Assembly (NCBI RefSeq): GCF_007570825.1 | Contig: NZ_SUNB01000001.1 | Span: 2,046,001 to 2,110,000, forward strand | Direction: 5' to 3' | Origin: Pleionea sediminis | GTDB lineage: Bacteria; Pseudomonadota; Gammaproteobacteria; Enterobacterales; Kangiellaceae | DNA length: 64,000 nucleotides | Shown: one piece after another, positions 17,605 through 26,502 of the stretch | Numbering within the stretch: position 1 is the stretch's first letter | Layout: each line of letters starts with the position of its first letter | Notes under the pieces: generated by a model | What the model saw: the letters and a program-made list of their open reading frames with translations, nothing else | Databases searched by the model: none | Told to the model about the DNA's origin: nothing | Made by a program: the position numbers and the translations under genes

Positions 17605-19530
17605 ATGCAAGTTGCTTGTTGTATAGACGACAATTATCAAGTCGTTATTGTCGGCGGTGGTTGGGCGGGACTGACGTTAGCTCGTCAACTTAGACGCACA
17701 GACAGTGAATTAAAAATATTAGTTCTTGAAGCTAATACGGAATTTTCAGCCAAGGTTGGAGAAGCAACGGTTGAATTGACAGGTCATTACTTTGTAAAGC
17801 GTTTGGGCCTGGTCAATTACATGTATCGCAATCACCTACCTAAAAATGGACTTCGCTTTTTTTACGACACACCCGATCATAATTTGCCATTGACTCAAAT
17901 GAGTGAGCATGGAACGACGGCTATACCTCCTCACCCTGCATTTCAAATTGACCGAGCTATTTTAGAACGTGATCTCGTTAAGATGAATCTTGATGACGGT
18001 ATTCAAGTTGTCATGGGCGCAAAGGTCACCAATGTTGACTTGAAAAATGGAGATCACAAAATTGAATTTACGCTTGGAAGTGAAAAATATTCGGTTCATT
18101 CACGTTGGGTGATCGATGCTAGTGGACGCCGCCGTTTAATTACGGGAAAAGCAAATTGGCACAACTCTAATGATATTCCCAAGCATGCTTCCGCCTGGGG
18201 GCGTTTTGACGGTGTTTTAGATATTGATTCGATGGGTGATGAAAGTTGGCGGAGTAAAGCATTTGGCCGCTTTTTATCGACCATTCATTTTTCTGGTGAT
18301 GGATATTGGATTTGGGTCATTCCATTAAGTGGAGGCTCGACAAGTATTGGTGTTGTTGCTGATCGTGAACGAGTCAAATCTGTACCGCGCAAAGCCCAAG
18401 ATTTTATCCAATTCCTAAATCAACATCGTGGCTTGTCACAACTTTTGAATGGTGCCTCACTCGTTGACTTTGAAAGTTGGCCACAGTTAGCTTATCGAGC
18501 GAATCAATTTATTAGCGAAGAGCGTTGGGGTGCCACTGGTTTTGCAGCATTTTTTCTAGATCCTTTATTCAGCGGTGGGGGCGATGTTATTGCGGTATTG
18601 AATGATTTATTGCATGACATAATTATCGATGACATACATTCTGATAAAGACATTGGCCAGCCACTACCATCTGATCCTGTTGAAACATCGAATAAAGTTG
18701 CGCATGGTATTTATCAATTACTGTATGCACATATTTGTAATACATATCCTATATTAGATTGTGCAGAACTATGCTCTCCAGTTATAGCCTACAACACAGC
18801 TGCATACTTTATTGAGCCGGCTTGGGATTATATGGCAGGTAACTACAGAGATTTGACCTATTGGAAAAATAAAGACCATCTAAGAAAAGGTTATCTTGCA
18901 ATTGAGAAAATATTACAAAAGCAACTATTAGAAACCGTAAAGATTCTCAAAAAAGAAGATCGCTATTTTCGTGAAAACGATACTGGTTTTTTCGACTCGG
19001 GAGCCGACCTTTATAAATATTTCGTTTTTTCTATGGGCGAAAAAAATCGAGATGGCTGGCGAATTGACTTAAGAACTAAACTTTGGAGTTACACATTTTT
19101 ATATGTTACGGGTGTAAAGTTAAATCTTAAGGACTTTAGTTATCGACGAATCGTTCAGGAAAATCTTACCTTTATTGATATTTTAAATAAGCCTTGTTAT
19201 TCGTTAGACGATCTACCAGAACTTTTAATTAAATTGTCGCAGTCATTAGCTGACAAGCTAATGGAAAAATTTGACTACTCAATCGCAGTTGAAATAACAA
19301 CAGAATCATTCGCTACAGATGATATTGCCGTTCAAGTACTTGATAAAAACATAGAGCAAGACGAGTTAAATAAAATTCAAAAGTTTGCCAACCGACTGTG
19401 GGTAGATAAATCTGAATATATCGAGATGCCATTTGTTGTCCCAATATTTTTAAAATTCTGCAGAGGTCTGGATGAAGACTATATGATGCAGGCTGTAAAG
19501 TTAGTTGAGGAAGAGTTGGAAACCGCTTAA
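17605..19530 (+). CDS. Flavin-dependent halogenase-like oxidoreductase
   Basis: A 641-residue member of the tryptophan halogenase superfamily (PF04820), using FADH2, O2 and halide to make an enzyme-bound halogenating species. Visible are the FAD motif VVIVGGGWAGL (about 13-23), the family block KVGEAT, Lys80 in LPKNGLRFF, which aligns by context with the catalytic lysine of PrnA/RebH (GYKLGIRF), the hallmark WxWxIP as YWIWVIP near residues 233-239, and FLDPLFSGGGDV near 315-326. The core ends around residue 360; the remaining 280 residues are a helical extension I do not recognise. Catalysis is plausible because the key lysine and WxWxIP are intact. It is the first gene of the long operon. 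The substrate may be carrier-protein bound, given the ACP gene downstream. Confidence 0.85.
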   Translation: MQVACCIDDNYQVVIVGGGWAGLTLARQLRRTDSELKILVLEANTEFSAKVGEATVELTGHYFVKRLGLVNYMYRNHLPKNGLRFFYDTPDHNLPLTQMSEHGTTAIPPHPAFQIDRAILERDLVKMNLDDGIQVVMGAKVTNVDLKNGDHKIEFTLGSEKYSVHSRWVIDASGRRRLITGKANWHNSNDIPKHASAWGRFDGVLDIDSMGDESWRSKAFGRFLSTIHFSGDGYWIWVIPLSGGSTSIGVVADRERVKSVPRKAQDFIQFLNQHRGLSQLLNGASLVDFESWPQLAYRANQFISEERWGATGFAAFFLDPLFSGGGDVIAVLNDLLHDIIIDDIHSDKDIGQPLPSDPVETSNKVAHGIYQLLYAHICNTYPILDCAELCSPVIAYNTAAYFIEPAWDYMAGNYRDLTYWKNKDHLRKGYLAIEKILQKQLLETVKILKKEDRYFRENDTGFFDSGADLYKYFVFSMGEKNRDGWRIDLRTKLWSYTFLYVTGVKLNLKDFSYRRIVQENLTFIDILNKPCYSLDDLPELLIKLSQSLADKLMEKFDYSIAVEITTESFATDDIAVQVLDKNIEQDELNKIQKFANRLWVDKSEYIEMPFVVPIFLKFCRGLDEDYMMQAVKLVEEELETA

Positions 19531-19559
19531 ATAATATAATAAGAAAAGGCTGTCGGATT

Positions 19560-21434
19560 ATGATCAATCGAAATGTATTCAAAGTCGATGTAAGAGATAC
19601 TCAATTTCTACTCTGGGAACAGTTTAAGGTACAAGATACTTTATTACGTCACGAATTCTTTCAACAGTTTACTCGCGAAGATATCGATGGATTGTTAGAG
19701 CACGCAAAATCATTTTCAACGCAATATTTAGGCACGTCATATCAACAAGGTGATCGGCAGGGTTGTATTCTCAATAAAGATGGAACGGTAAAGTTACCGG
19801 AGGCTTTTGTTGAAACATGGAATGAGTTTAAAGACGCAGGTTGGAATCCCTTAGGATCGCCTCTGGAGTATGGAGGTTTAGGTGCTCCCTATGTTGTAGG
19901 TCAGGCGGTAAATGAAATTTTAATGGGCGCTAATCCCTCATTTATGATTTATTCAGGATTTTGTAATCCAGCGCTATATCTTATTGATAAATACGGCAGT
20001 GATGAACTTAAAGAGACTTATTGCTCTAAGCTAGCCAATGCAGAATATTCGGCGTGTTTATGTATGACAGAGTCGGAAGCTGGCAGTGATATTGGGCGGC
20101 TACGCACGAAAGCCATTAAACAAGATGATGGGCGCTATCGAATTCAGGGCGAAAAGATTTTTATTTCCAGCGGTATGCATGATCTAACATCAAACATCGT
20201 TTATATCGTTCTTGCTCGTGTAGAGGGAGCGCCTGCAGGAACATCCGGATTGAGCTGCTTTATAGTTCCTCGCAAGAATAATGATGGCTCCGATAACGGA
20301 GTTCGCTGTCTACGGCTCGAAGAAAAAATGGGGCTCCATGGCTGTGCAACGGCGCATTTGCAATTTGGTGAAGAAATAGAATGTTATGGTCAATTATTGG
20401 GTTCCAGGGAGAACATAGGTCTTTATCAGCTAATGTCTATGATGAACCTTGCTCGTATAGCCACTGGCGTATACGCACTTGGTATGGCATCAAGCGCTTA
20501 TCTTAATGCTGCTGAATATGCGACGTCTCGATTACAAGGTACCGATATACGACAATCATTTAATGCAAAAGCGCCACGCGTACCGATTATTAATCATATT
20601 GATGTGCGGCGAATGCTTCTGGAGATGAAGTCAAAAGTTGAAGGATGTCGAGCGTTAATCATTAAGCTTTCTTATCATCATAGTATGGCTTCAACCTTAG
20701 AAGCAGATAACGCCGATTGTAAAGATAAAAATGCCGAATGGCGTCAATACCATTATGAACATTCAGGAATGGTAAATTTGCTAACTCCCATAGTAAAAGC
20801 ATATACGTCCGATCAAGCGTGGCGTGTTGCCGAGTTAGCAATACAAGTTTACGGTGGACATGGTTACATTTCAGATCATCCGGTTGAACAATACGCTCGC
20901 GATATTAAAGTATTATCTATTTGGGAAGGGACCAACTTTGTTCAGTCTGCCGATTTGGTTAGAGACAAGCTAGCAATGGGACGTGACTCAAAGCTTCTCA
21001 AATTATACAGCAAACATATTAACGAGTTTGTCTCGCAGCAAAAAGATAAAGAATACTTACAAACCGAACTTCAGTCTTTAATTAACGCACATTCTGTATT
21101 GTGTGAAGTTCATGAGTTGTTTGGATTGTGGATAAAGCAACAAAAAATGGAGATGATTTTCGGAGTTTCAACTCGCTTTTTGCATATGATGGCCCAAGTA
21201 ACTTTGTCCTGGTTATTGCTTGAATCAGCTTATATTGCTCATGAAAATCTTCAAAATAAAGAGTTATCTGAAGAGATGAAAGAGTTTTATCACGCCAAGA
21301 TTACTTCCGCGTCCTACTTTATTAAGAATCATCTTGCGGAAATCTACTCAATTGCTGAGATTATAAAAAGTGAAGACAATAGCGCACTTATAGCATCTGA
21401 AAAAACATTTTTGCCAGAAGAGCTATTAGCATAA
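19560..21434 (+). CDS. Acyl-CoA dehydrogenase (long form)
   Basis: A 624-residue FAD-dependent acyl thioester dehydrogenase that introduces an alpha,beta double bond. It shows the acyl-CoA dehydrogenase signature CLCMTESEAGSDIGRLRTKA (about 170-189), then GEKIFISSGMHD, and the second signature block VYGGHGYISDHPVEQYARD with IWEGTN in the C-terminal helical domain. At over 600 residues it belongs to the long forms with an extra C-terminal region, as in some FadE-like proteins, rather than the 380-residue prolyl-carrier oxidases of pyrrole pathways. It starts 29 bp after the halogenase stop. In this operon it may desaturate a thioester made by the downstream ligase. Confidence 0.9.
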   Translation: MINRNVFKVDVRDTQFLLWEQFKVQDTLLRHEFFQQFTREDIDGLLEHAKSFSTQYLGTSYQQGDRQGCILNKDGTVKLPEAFVETWNEFKDAGWNPLGSPLEYGGLGAPYVVGQAVNEILMGANPSFMIYSGFCNPALYLIDKYGSDELKETYCSKLANAEYSACLCMTESEAGSDIGRLRTKAIKQDDGRYRIQGEKIFISSGMHDLTSNIVYIVLARVEGAPAGTSGLSCFIVPRKNNDGSDNGVRCLRLEEKMGLHGCATAHLQFGEEIECYGQLLGSRENIGLYQLMSMMNLARIATGVYALGMASSAYLNAAEYATSRLQGTDIRQSFNAKAPRVPIINHIDVRRMLLEMKSKVEGCRALIIKLSYHHSMASTLEADNADCKDKNAEWRQYHYEHSGMVNLLTPIVKAYTSDQAWRVAELAIQVYGGHGYISDHPVEQYARDIKVLSIWEGTNFVQSADLVRDKLAMGRDSKLLKLYSKHINEFVSQQKDKEYLQTELQSLINAHSVLCEVHELFGLWIKQQKMEMIFGVSTRFLHMMAQVTLSWLLLESAYIAHENLQNKELSEEMKEFYHAKITSASYFIKNHLAEIYSIAEIIKSEDNSALIASEKTFLPEELLA

Positions 21435-21443
21435 GAATTAAAC

Positions 21444-22937
21444 ATGGAGTTGGCTAAGATGAGAATATTTTCGTTATCAGAACTCTACTCGAAAGTAGTT
21501 GATGATCAATACAAAGGTCAAATAATTCCCGATGATAATTCAAGGGAGTTATCCAAACAGGGGTTGATTGAGGCTTCCCGTGATATTGATGAATATGAAA
21601 AAGGATTTAATTATGGCGAGAAAGTGGTATTACTCGTTGATAACTCTATTGATTCAGTTTCAATGATTTTGGCTTGCTGGAACGCCGGACTTGTGGTTGT
21701 TCCTGTAAAGTCTGATATGGCTATGGACTCAGTGCAAGTAATTGCTGACGATAGTAATGCAAAAGCAATCTGGAAAGAGGGAAACTGGATTAGTAATGGT
21801 GGCTTCAAACCTGAGTTGTCACAGTTTGAATTACGACAACCTCATCGTGTTACTGGTTCCGATCTAGCTTTGATTATTTATACTTCTGGTAGTACCGGGA
21901 TTCCTAAAGGCATTATGTTGACTCACAATAATGTCATTACTTCATTAAATTCAATCAGTCATTATTTGCGGCTTGATACTGAAGAAGTCATTTTAGGATT
22001 GTCTCCGTTATCGTTTGACTATGGACTTTATCAACTGTTGTTTGCACTAGCTAATGACTGTTCATTAGTGTTGTATCAAGGTCAGTTTAATCCTATGAAA
22101 GTTATTGCGAATATCGAGAAGCACTCCATCACATTAATACCCATTGTACCAGCAATGGCTACAGCAGTTTCCAAGGTCGCAAGAATTGCTAAGGGTAAAT
22201 TAGCTACTTTGAGAAAGCTTACCAACACAGGTGGACACTTATCAGAGTCGACGATACGTGAGTGGAAAAAGCACTGCCCCGAGTTACAAATCTTTTCTAT
22301 GTATGGATTGACCGAATGTAAACGAGCTTTATATCTTGAGCCCGAATTATGGAACGCAAAAATGGGTTCTGTCGGTAAACCGATCCCCGGACTGGATGCG
22401 AGAGTGTTTATTGAGTCTGGTGAAGGTAATTATGTCGAAGCAGACCCTTACCAAGTGGGAGAATTATTCGTACGTGGTAGTGGCGTTATGCAGTCATACC
22501 GGAAAAGTCATTCAGGTGGTGGTGCAAGAATTATTAGCGGCGATTATCGTGACGATAACTGGTTGGCAACAGGAGACTTATTTTGCTACGACGAAGACGG
22601 ATTTTTTTATTTTAAAGGGCGCACTAAAGAATTAATTAAACAAGCTGGATTTTGTATATATCCCGTTGAAGTTGAGAGCGCAGTCGAGCAACACGCTAAT
22701 GTTAGTCTCTGCGCCATCATTGGCTCAACCGATAGGTATGGCGATGAAACTGCGTTAATGTTTATTCAATTGTGTGACAACAGTGAAGAAGCTCAAACAG
22801 CGATCAAGCATTGGCTGAAAGAAACCATCGATAACGATTATTTACCGCGAGAAGTTCGGTTTGTCGAAGAAATGGCACTAACAGTTAACAGCAAAATTGA
22901 TAAGAACCAATTAAAAAAACTGGTAATGGAAGAATAG
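21444..22937 (+). CDS. AMP-forming acyl-CoA / acyl-ACP ligase
   Basis: A 497-residue ANL-superfamily enzyme that activates a carboxylic or amino acid as an acyl-AMP and transfers it to CoA or a carrier protein. Core motifs are LIIYTSGSTGIPKGI (A3 P-loop, about 143-157), FSMYGLTECK (A5), a D-D-N-W-L-A-T-G-D-L block (A7) and YFKGRTKELIKQAGF (A8). The terminal lysine region KIDKNQLKKL holds the expected adenylation lysine. The organisation next to a PLP decarboxylase matches the pair seen in exosortase-A-associated loci. ATG at 21459 is an alternative start with GGAG at good spacing. Substrate not predictable from visible residues. Confidence 0.9.
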   Translation: MELAKMRIFSLSELYSKVVDDQYKGQIIPDDNSRELSKQGLIEASRDIDEYEKGFNYGEKVVLLVDNSIDSVSMILACWNAGLVVVPVKSDMAMDSVQVIADDSNAKAIWKEGNWISNGGFKPELSQFELRQPHRVTGSDLALIIYTSGSTGIPKGIMLTHNNVITSLNSISHYLRLDTEEVILGLSPLSFDYGLYQLLFALANDCSLVLYQGQFNPMKVIANIEKHSITLIPIVPAMATAVSKVARIAKGKLATLRKLTNTGGHLSESTIREWKKHCPELQIFSMYGLTECKRALYLEPELWNAKMGSVGKPIPGLDARVFIESGEGNYVEADPYQVGELFVRGSGVMQSYRKSHSGGGARIISGDYRDDNWLATGDLFCYDEDGFFYFKGRTKELIKQAGFCIYPVEVESAVEQHANVSLCAIIGSTDRYGDETALMFIQLCDNSEEAQTAIKHWLKETIDNDYLPREVRFVEEMALTVNSKIDKNQLKKLVMEE

Positions 22938-22940
22938 CTT

Positions 22941-24104
22941 ATGACTCACTCTCTAGATAATATTAAGTTAATGTGGCGCGAAGAGCCTAGGAATTTTCAA
23001 ACACCTTGTTATTTGTACAGTGTGTCAGGGGTGGAAAAGAATTTTTTAACGTTAAAAAATCTATTAGGAACAAACCTCGTTTATTCTTTAAAAGCTAATC
23101 ATTGTGTCGATTTATTGGTTCGTTGCGGTCACTTGTTTACCGACGGAATTGAAGTCGCTTCTGTAGGCGAGTTGAATCTTATTGCTGGTGGTGATGGTGT
23201 TAAGTTTATTAATAATCCCTCCATGGATAAACAAACTATGCGCGCAGCTATAGGTTCAAAGGCAACAATAATTATTGATAATGAACAGCAGCTCGATATG
23301 CTGGGAGAGTTTATTGGTAAACGACCTCTTAACCCTGTCTTATTCAGGCTCAATAGTTGTGTACTTAAGACATTTATGCCGGAACACGAATCAGTACGTA
23401 GTGATCACTTTGGCATGGACTGGGAAACTGCCAAGCGCTGTCTCAAATGGGCCAATGATAATAATATTGAAGTTCAAGGATTTCATCTTTTTAAAGGTTC
23501 TAACACTTTTGTGAAAACTGCCATGTCCTCTGTAACTGCAGTTTTAAAAATCATTTATGAATTTGAGAAATCGCTGGGTTACCCCATTAAAATGATAAAT
23601 TTGGGAGGCGGTTTTGATAATCAACCAGAACTTTCTGATTTTGATTTTGATGCTTATCGTAATCTCCTTCAGGAAATTCCTGAACACATCGAAATTTCTC
23701 ATGAAGCGGGAAGAGCTATTATGGCCTCTGCGGGTTATTTTCTAACCCGTGTTCGCTCAGTTAAACAAATCGAAGATCAATCTTACATAATTGCCGATGG
23801 TGGGATGAAACAAAATTTCTTACTTGCGAAAACGGAAAACAGTTTTCGGCGTTATGAAGAGCCTATGATCTTGACTTCTAATGATTACGAATCCGATAAC
23901 GACAAAGAGACCGGAACTGGAAAAGCTTACATTGTTGGAACGTCTTGTAATCGAGATGATGTTATTGGTGCTATTAATAATATCAGTGTAATGCCGGCAG
24001 TTGGTGATGGGTTATTGTTTAGTCATTGTGGTGCTTATAACGAAAGTTACACCTTAGGTGATTTCCTAAGTTTACCAAAAGCACAAGCATATATAGTGGA
24101 GTAG
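22941..24104 (+). CDS. PLP-dependent amino-acid decarboxylase (fold type III)
   Basis: A 387-residue member of the ornithine/diaminopimelate/arginine decarboxylase 2 family. The PLP-binding lysine is in VYSLKANH (about residue 53), DHFGMDW matches the conserved FG block, LGGGFD is the glycine loop that binds phosphate, CNRDD corresponds to the substrate-specificity CxxD region, and GAYNESYT is the C-terminal active-site block. These residues are intact, so activity is likely. It probably decarboxylates an amino acid or aminoacyl precursor used by the locus. It starts 3 bp after the ligase stop, and the ligase-decarboxylase order is the one seen in exosortase-A-associated clusters. Substrate unknown. 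Confidence 0.9.
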   Translation: MTHSLDNIKLMWREEPRNFQTPCYLYSVSGVEKNFLTLKNLLGTNLVYSLKANHCVDLLVRCGHLFTDGIEVASVGELNLIAGGDGVKFINNPSMDKQTMRAAIGSKATIIIDNEQQLDMLGEFIGKRPLNPVLFRLNSCVLKTFMPEHESVRSDHFGMDWETAKRCLKWANDNNIEVQGFHLFKGSNTFVKTAMSSVTAVLKIIYEFEKSLGYPIKMINLGGGFDNQPELSDFDFDAYRNLLQEIPEHIEISHEAGRAIMASAGYFLTRVRSVKQIEDQSYIIADGGMKQNFLLAKTENSFRRYEEPMILTSNDYESDNDKETGTGKAYIVGTSCNRDDVIGAINNISVMPAVGDGLLFSHCGAYNESYTLGDFLSLPKAQAYIVE

Positions 24105-24107
24105 GCA

Positions 24108-25157
24108 ATGACTAACATCAGTACACAATCCATATTCTCTTTGTACATAAGTGATTTAATAAATGATAGAGAGTCGATACCTCAATCAATGCGTTCCATT
24201 TTGGAGTGCGCTACGACTCGATTGATTGATTCAGAAATAATTATTGAGGATTCATTTGAACCAATTAGTCCTTTAAAGCCCTCCAGCGTACAACAGTCTT
24301 TACCGAAGTTTGAACAGCAATTTGTAATTGACGAATTGGTTAGTGCCATTAAAGAGGATGGCTTCGGAAAACATTTTCACAACATTATAGGATTGTTTGG
24401 CTCAATCATGCTGCAGCTTTCCGCGAACGAAAAGCAGCAGGACGCAGTAACGCAATGGGTTGATGACGGAATCTTTGGTCATTTTTTGATGACAGATATG
24501 GGCGGCGCTGCATTGGACCAATGGAAAACAGAAATCGTAAAAACCGAAAATGGGACTCAGTTAAAGGTTGCAAAAAAATGGGGTATAGAGGCTCATAATT
24601 TAGGTTTTTTGATGCTGGTCGCTAAGCAACAAGGAAAGCCTTATCCAGTAACTGTTCTTGTTGATCCTGTACGAGCATCGCAGTTAACCAGTGAAAAAAT
24701 AGGTAAGAGCTTTCTTGATGGTGACCTTCAATTGGGCAATGTAAAAGGACTTATCGATATTTCAGACGAAGATCTACTACTCAAAGGAGGGTTAGGTGCC
24801 GTCAACCGTTTTTTAACTTTATGCAGACCTCGATTTGTTCTGTCTTTAATGAACTATTTAGATTATTTGAAAAATCAAAAAAGACTTGATCTGAAACAGT
24901 CACATCAAGAATGTATTGAGTACTTAAAGCACGTAGCACAGTCAATCATTGATGATACTGTATTTTCCGTACATTCTGTTGATAGTGTACTGGCACTAAA
25001 GTTTGCTAGTAACGAACTATTATTGGACTTGGTCTTACAGGGATGTTCCCCTTCAATTTTCGATCAGCGAGATTTGTTGGCGTTTACAAAAATGGAAGGG
25101 AGTTCATATCGTTGCCTGTACGAAATCTATAAAAAGCAACGAGGGCGCAGATTATGA
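24108..25157 (+). CDS. Divergent acyl-CoA dehydrogenase-like protein
   Basis: A 349-residue protein with weak but ordered similarity to acyl-CoA dehydrogenases: an N-terminal helical part, then GIFGHFLMTDMGGAALDQWK (about 123-142), matching the flavin-binding MTE-GAGSD region, then a beta domain with KKWGIEAHNLGFLMLVAKQQ. The last third is helical but lacks the usual C-terminal GG-GY signature and is shorter than typical members. The normal S-D of the GSD motif is missing, so catalysis may be altered or lost and it may act as a partner subunit of the long dehydrogenase. It overlaps the next gene at ATGA. Confidence 0.65.
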   Translation: MTNISTQSIFSLYISDLINDRESIPQSMRSILECATTRLIDSEIIIEDSFEPISPLKPSSVQQSLPKFEQQFVIDELVSAIKEDGFGKHFHNIIGLFGSIMLQLSANEKQQDAVTQWVDDGIFGHFLMTDMGGAALDQWKTEIVKTENGTQLKVAKKWGIEAHNLGFLMLVAKQQGKPYPVTVLVDPVRASQLTSEKIGKSFLDGDLQLGNVKGLIDISDEDLLLKGGLGAVNRFLTLCRPRFVLSLMNYLDYLKNQKRLDLKQSHQECIEYLKHVAQSIIDDTVFSVHSVDSVLALKFASNELLLDLVLQGCSPSIFDQRDLLAFTKMEGSSYRCLYEIYKKQRGRRL

Positions 25158-26002
25158 GTCTCGAATTACGAACAGCTGTTTTTCATTCATTACCACAACA
25201 ATTATTTGCAGAAAACTACAGCCTTGAAGGACTGAGTCAGGCGGTACTTAAAAAAGTTGAAGACCAAACACTCGATGTTATAGAGGATTTAGAAATTGTG
25301 GATCAAGAGCGAATAGCACGACACTTCGTTTGCTCAACCATGATAGAGATGCCGTTTACTTCTGGAGCAATTGATTGGCAATCATTAACAAAAGAGTTCG
25401 CATCATCTCACTCAGCTCTACCAAGATCTTTCGTTAATGCTTATGAATGTGCTTCCTGGGGCTACTCATTACGTTATTATTTAAATCAGTCTGACAATCC
25501 TTTAATGCTTGTCACTATAGTCGATGCGAATTTGTTGGGACTAGAGTTTTGGCAGCATAACGAGAATTGGGGCGACTCTGGTTTTGGTGTTTGTACTTTG
25601 CTGCTTGAAGCTGTGGGTGACAGTAAAGATGATGTCATTACTGGGTGCGCGACAACTTATAACTCTACTGCTGAGTTTGCAACTATTGTTCGCCGTTGGT
25701 CGGCTAAAGAGCCCGATTGTCCTTTGTCTCTACCCTTTTTTCCTGAACATATTCGAACCGTATTCGATCGAATGCTAGCAAATAGCAAACGATTACCTGA
25801 TAAACATGATGATTATGGCCATTGTTTTGGGAGTGACCCTTGGTTAGCGATCATTGATGAAGGTATGAAGCAACCTGCGGAAAGAAATCATTCTGTTTTA
25901 GCATGTTCTATTGCACTAAATGGCTATTACTGCTTGGCAAAGATAAATATAAGCCCTAATACGCGTTTTCATTTTAGTCGACATGAAGGTAATTTGATAT
26001 GA
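25154..26002 (+). CDS. Divergent thiolase/ketosynthase-fold protein (first of two)
   Basis: A 282-residue protein with no clear family, but suggestive of a degenerate thiolase fold. A cysteine in a helix-start context (FVNAYECASWGYSLRYYL, about 96-113) resembles a ketosynthase nucleophile elbow. A histidine block (DDYGHCFGSDPW) and a terminal hydrophobic block (LACSIALNGYYCLAKI) lie where FabH-like enzymes have their active-site histidine and the final glycine-rich strand. I infer a condensing-enzyme relative or scaffolding half. It overlaps both neighbours by four bases, so translational coupling is expected. Confidence in the fold is modest. Confidence 0.55.
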   Translation: MSLELRTAVFHSLPQQLFAENYSLEGLSQAVLKKVEDQTLDVIEDLEIVDQERIARHFVCSTMIEMPFTSGAIDWQSLTKEFASSHSALPRSFVNAYECASWGYSLRYYLNQSDNPLMLVTIVDANLLGLEFWQHNENWGDSGFGVCTLLLEAVGDSKDDVITGCATTYNSTAEFATIVRRWSAKEPDCPLSLPFFPEHIRTVFDRMLANSKRLPDKHDDYGHCFGSDPWLAIIDEGMKQPAERNHSVLACSIALNGYYCLAKINISPNTRFHFSRHEGNLI

Positions 26003-26499
26003 CGTCAAGTATTCAACATTATATTGGCGATTTGGAACGAACTCCTTTTCCTAATCGACCCACTCTCGCGCAAGCTCGAATGATGCCTTTATTCAATGAG
26101 CATGACTTTACTGTTATGGCAGATTTGCCAGCAAATGAGACTCGAGTTCTCCTTAGTTTTTCAGATTATTTTGAAATGCTCGCTGGACTGGTTGATGTCG
26201 CATTAAATTCAAATTTAGATTTGGAACAGATTTTAGTTTCAGTTTCGATGCCTAGTGGAGGAAGATTACCAAAGCCTCTGTTAAATGATCGAGTTTTTAT
26301 GCTTCAAGATATTACTGATGAAGAGGCGAGATTAGTTAAATCTGATAAACGGTTTTTGGTTATTGATGACCATATTTGTCGGTTTCGACTGCAAACTGGC
26401 GATAATAGCATCCATTTACGAATGCATAACATTAAAGATCCTGATGCATTTAGGCCCTTAAAAGAATATCTCTCATCTGTTGGCGTTAAGTCGCGATAA
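25999..26499 (+). CDS. Unknown protein of the biosynthetic operon
   Basis: A 166-residue protein without a signal peptide or membrane segment. I do not recognise it. Visible features are an N-terminal PFPNRPTLAQARMMPLF segment, a hydrophobic alpha/beta middle and a C-terminal FLVIDDHICRFRLQTG block. It lies between the two thiolase-like genes, overlapping the first (ATGA) and 3 bp before the second, and may bind one of their products or act as an accessory subunit. Confidence 0.65.
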   Translation: MTSSIQHYIGDLERTPFPNRPTLAQARMMPLFNEHDFTVMADLPANETRVLLSFSDYFEMLAGLVDVALNSNLDLEQILVSVSMPSGGRLPKPLLNDRVFMLQDITDEEARLVKSDKRFLVIDDHICRFRLQTGDNSIHLRMHNIKDPDAFRPLKEYLSSVGVKSR

Positions 26500-26502
26500 T
26501 TT

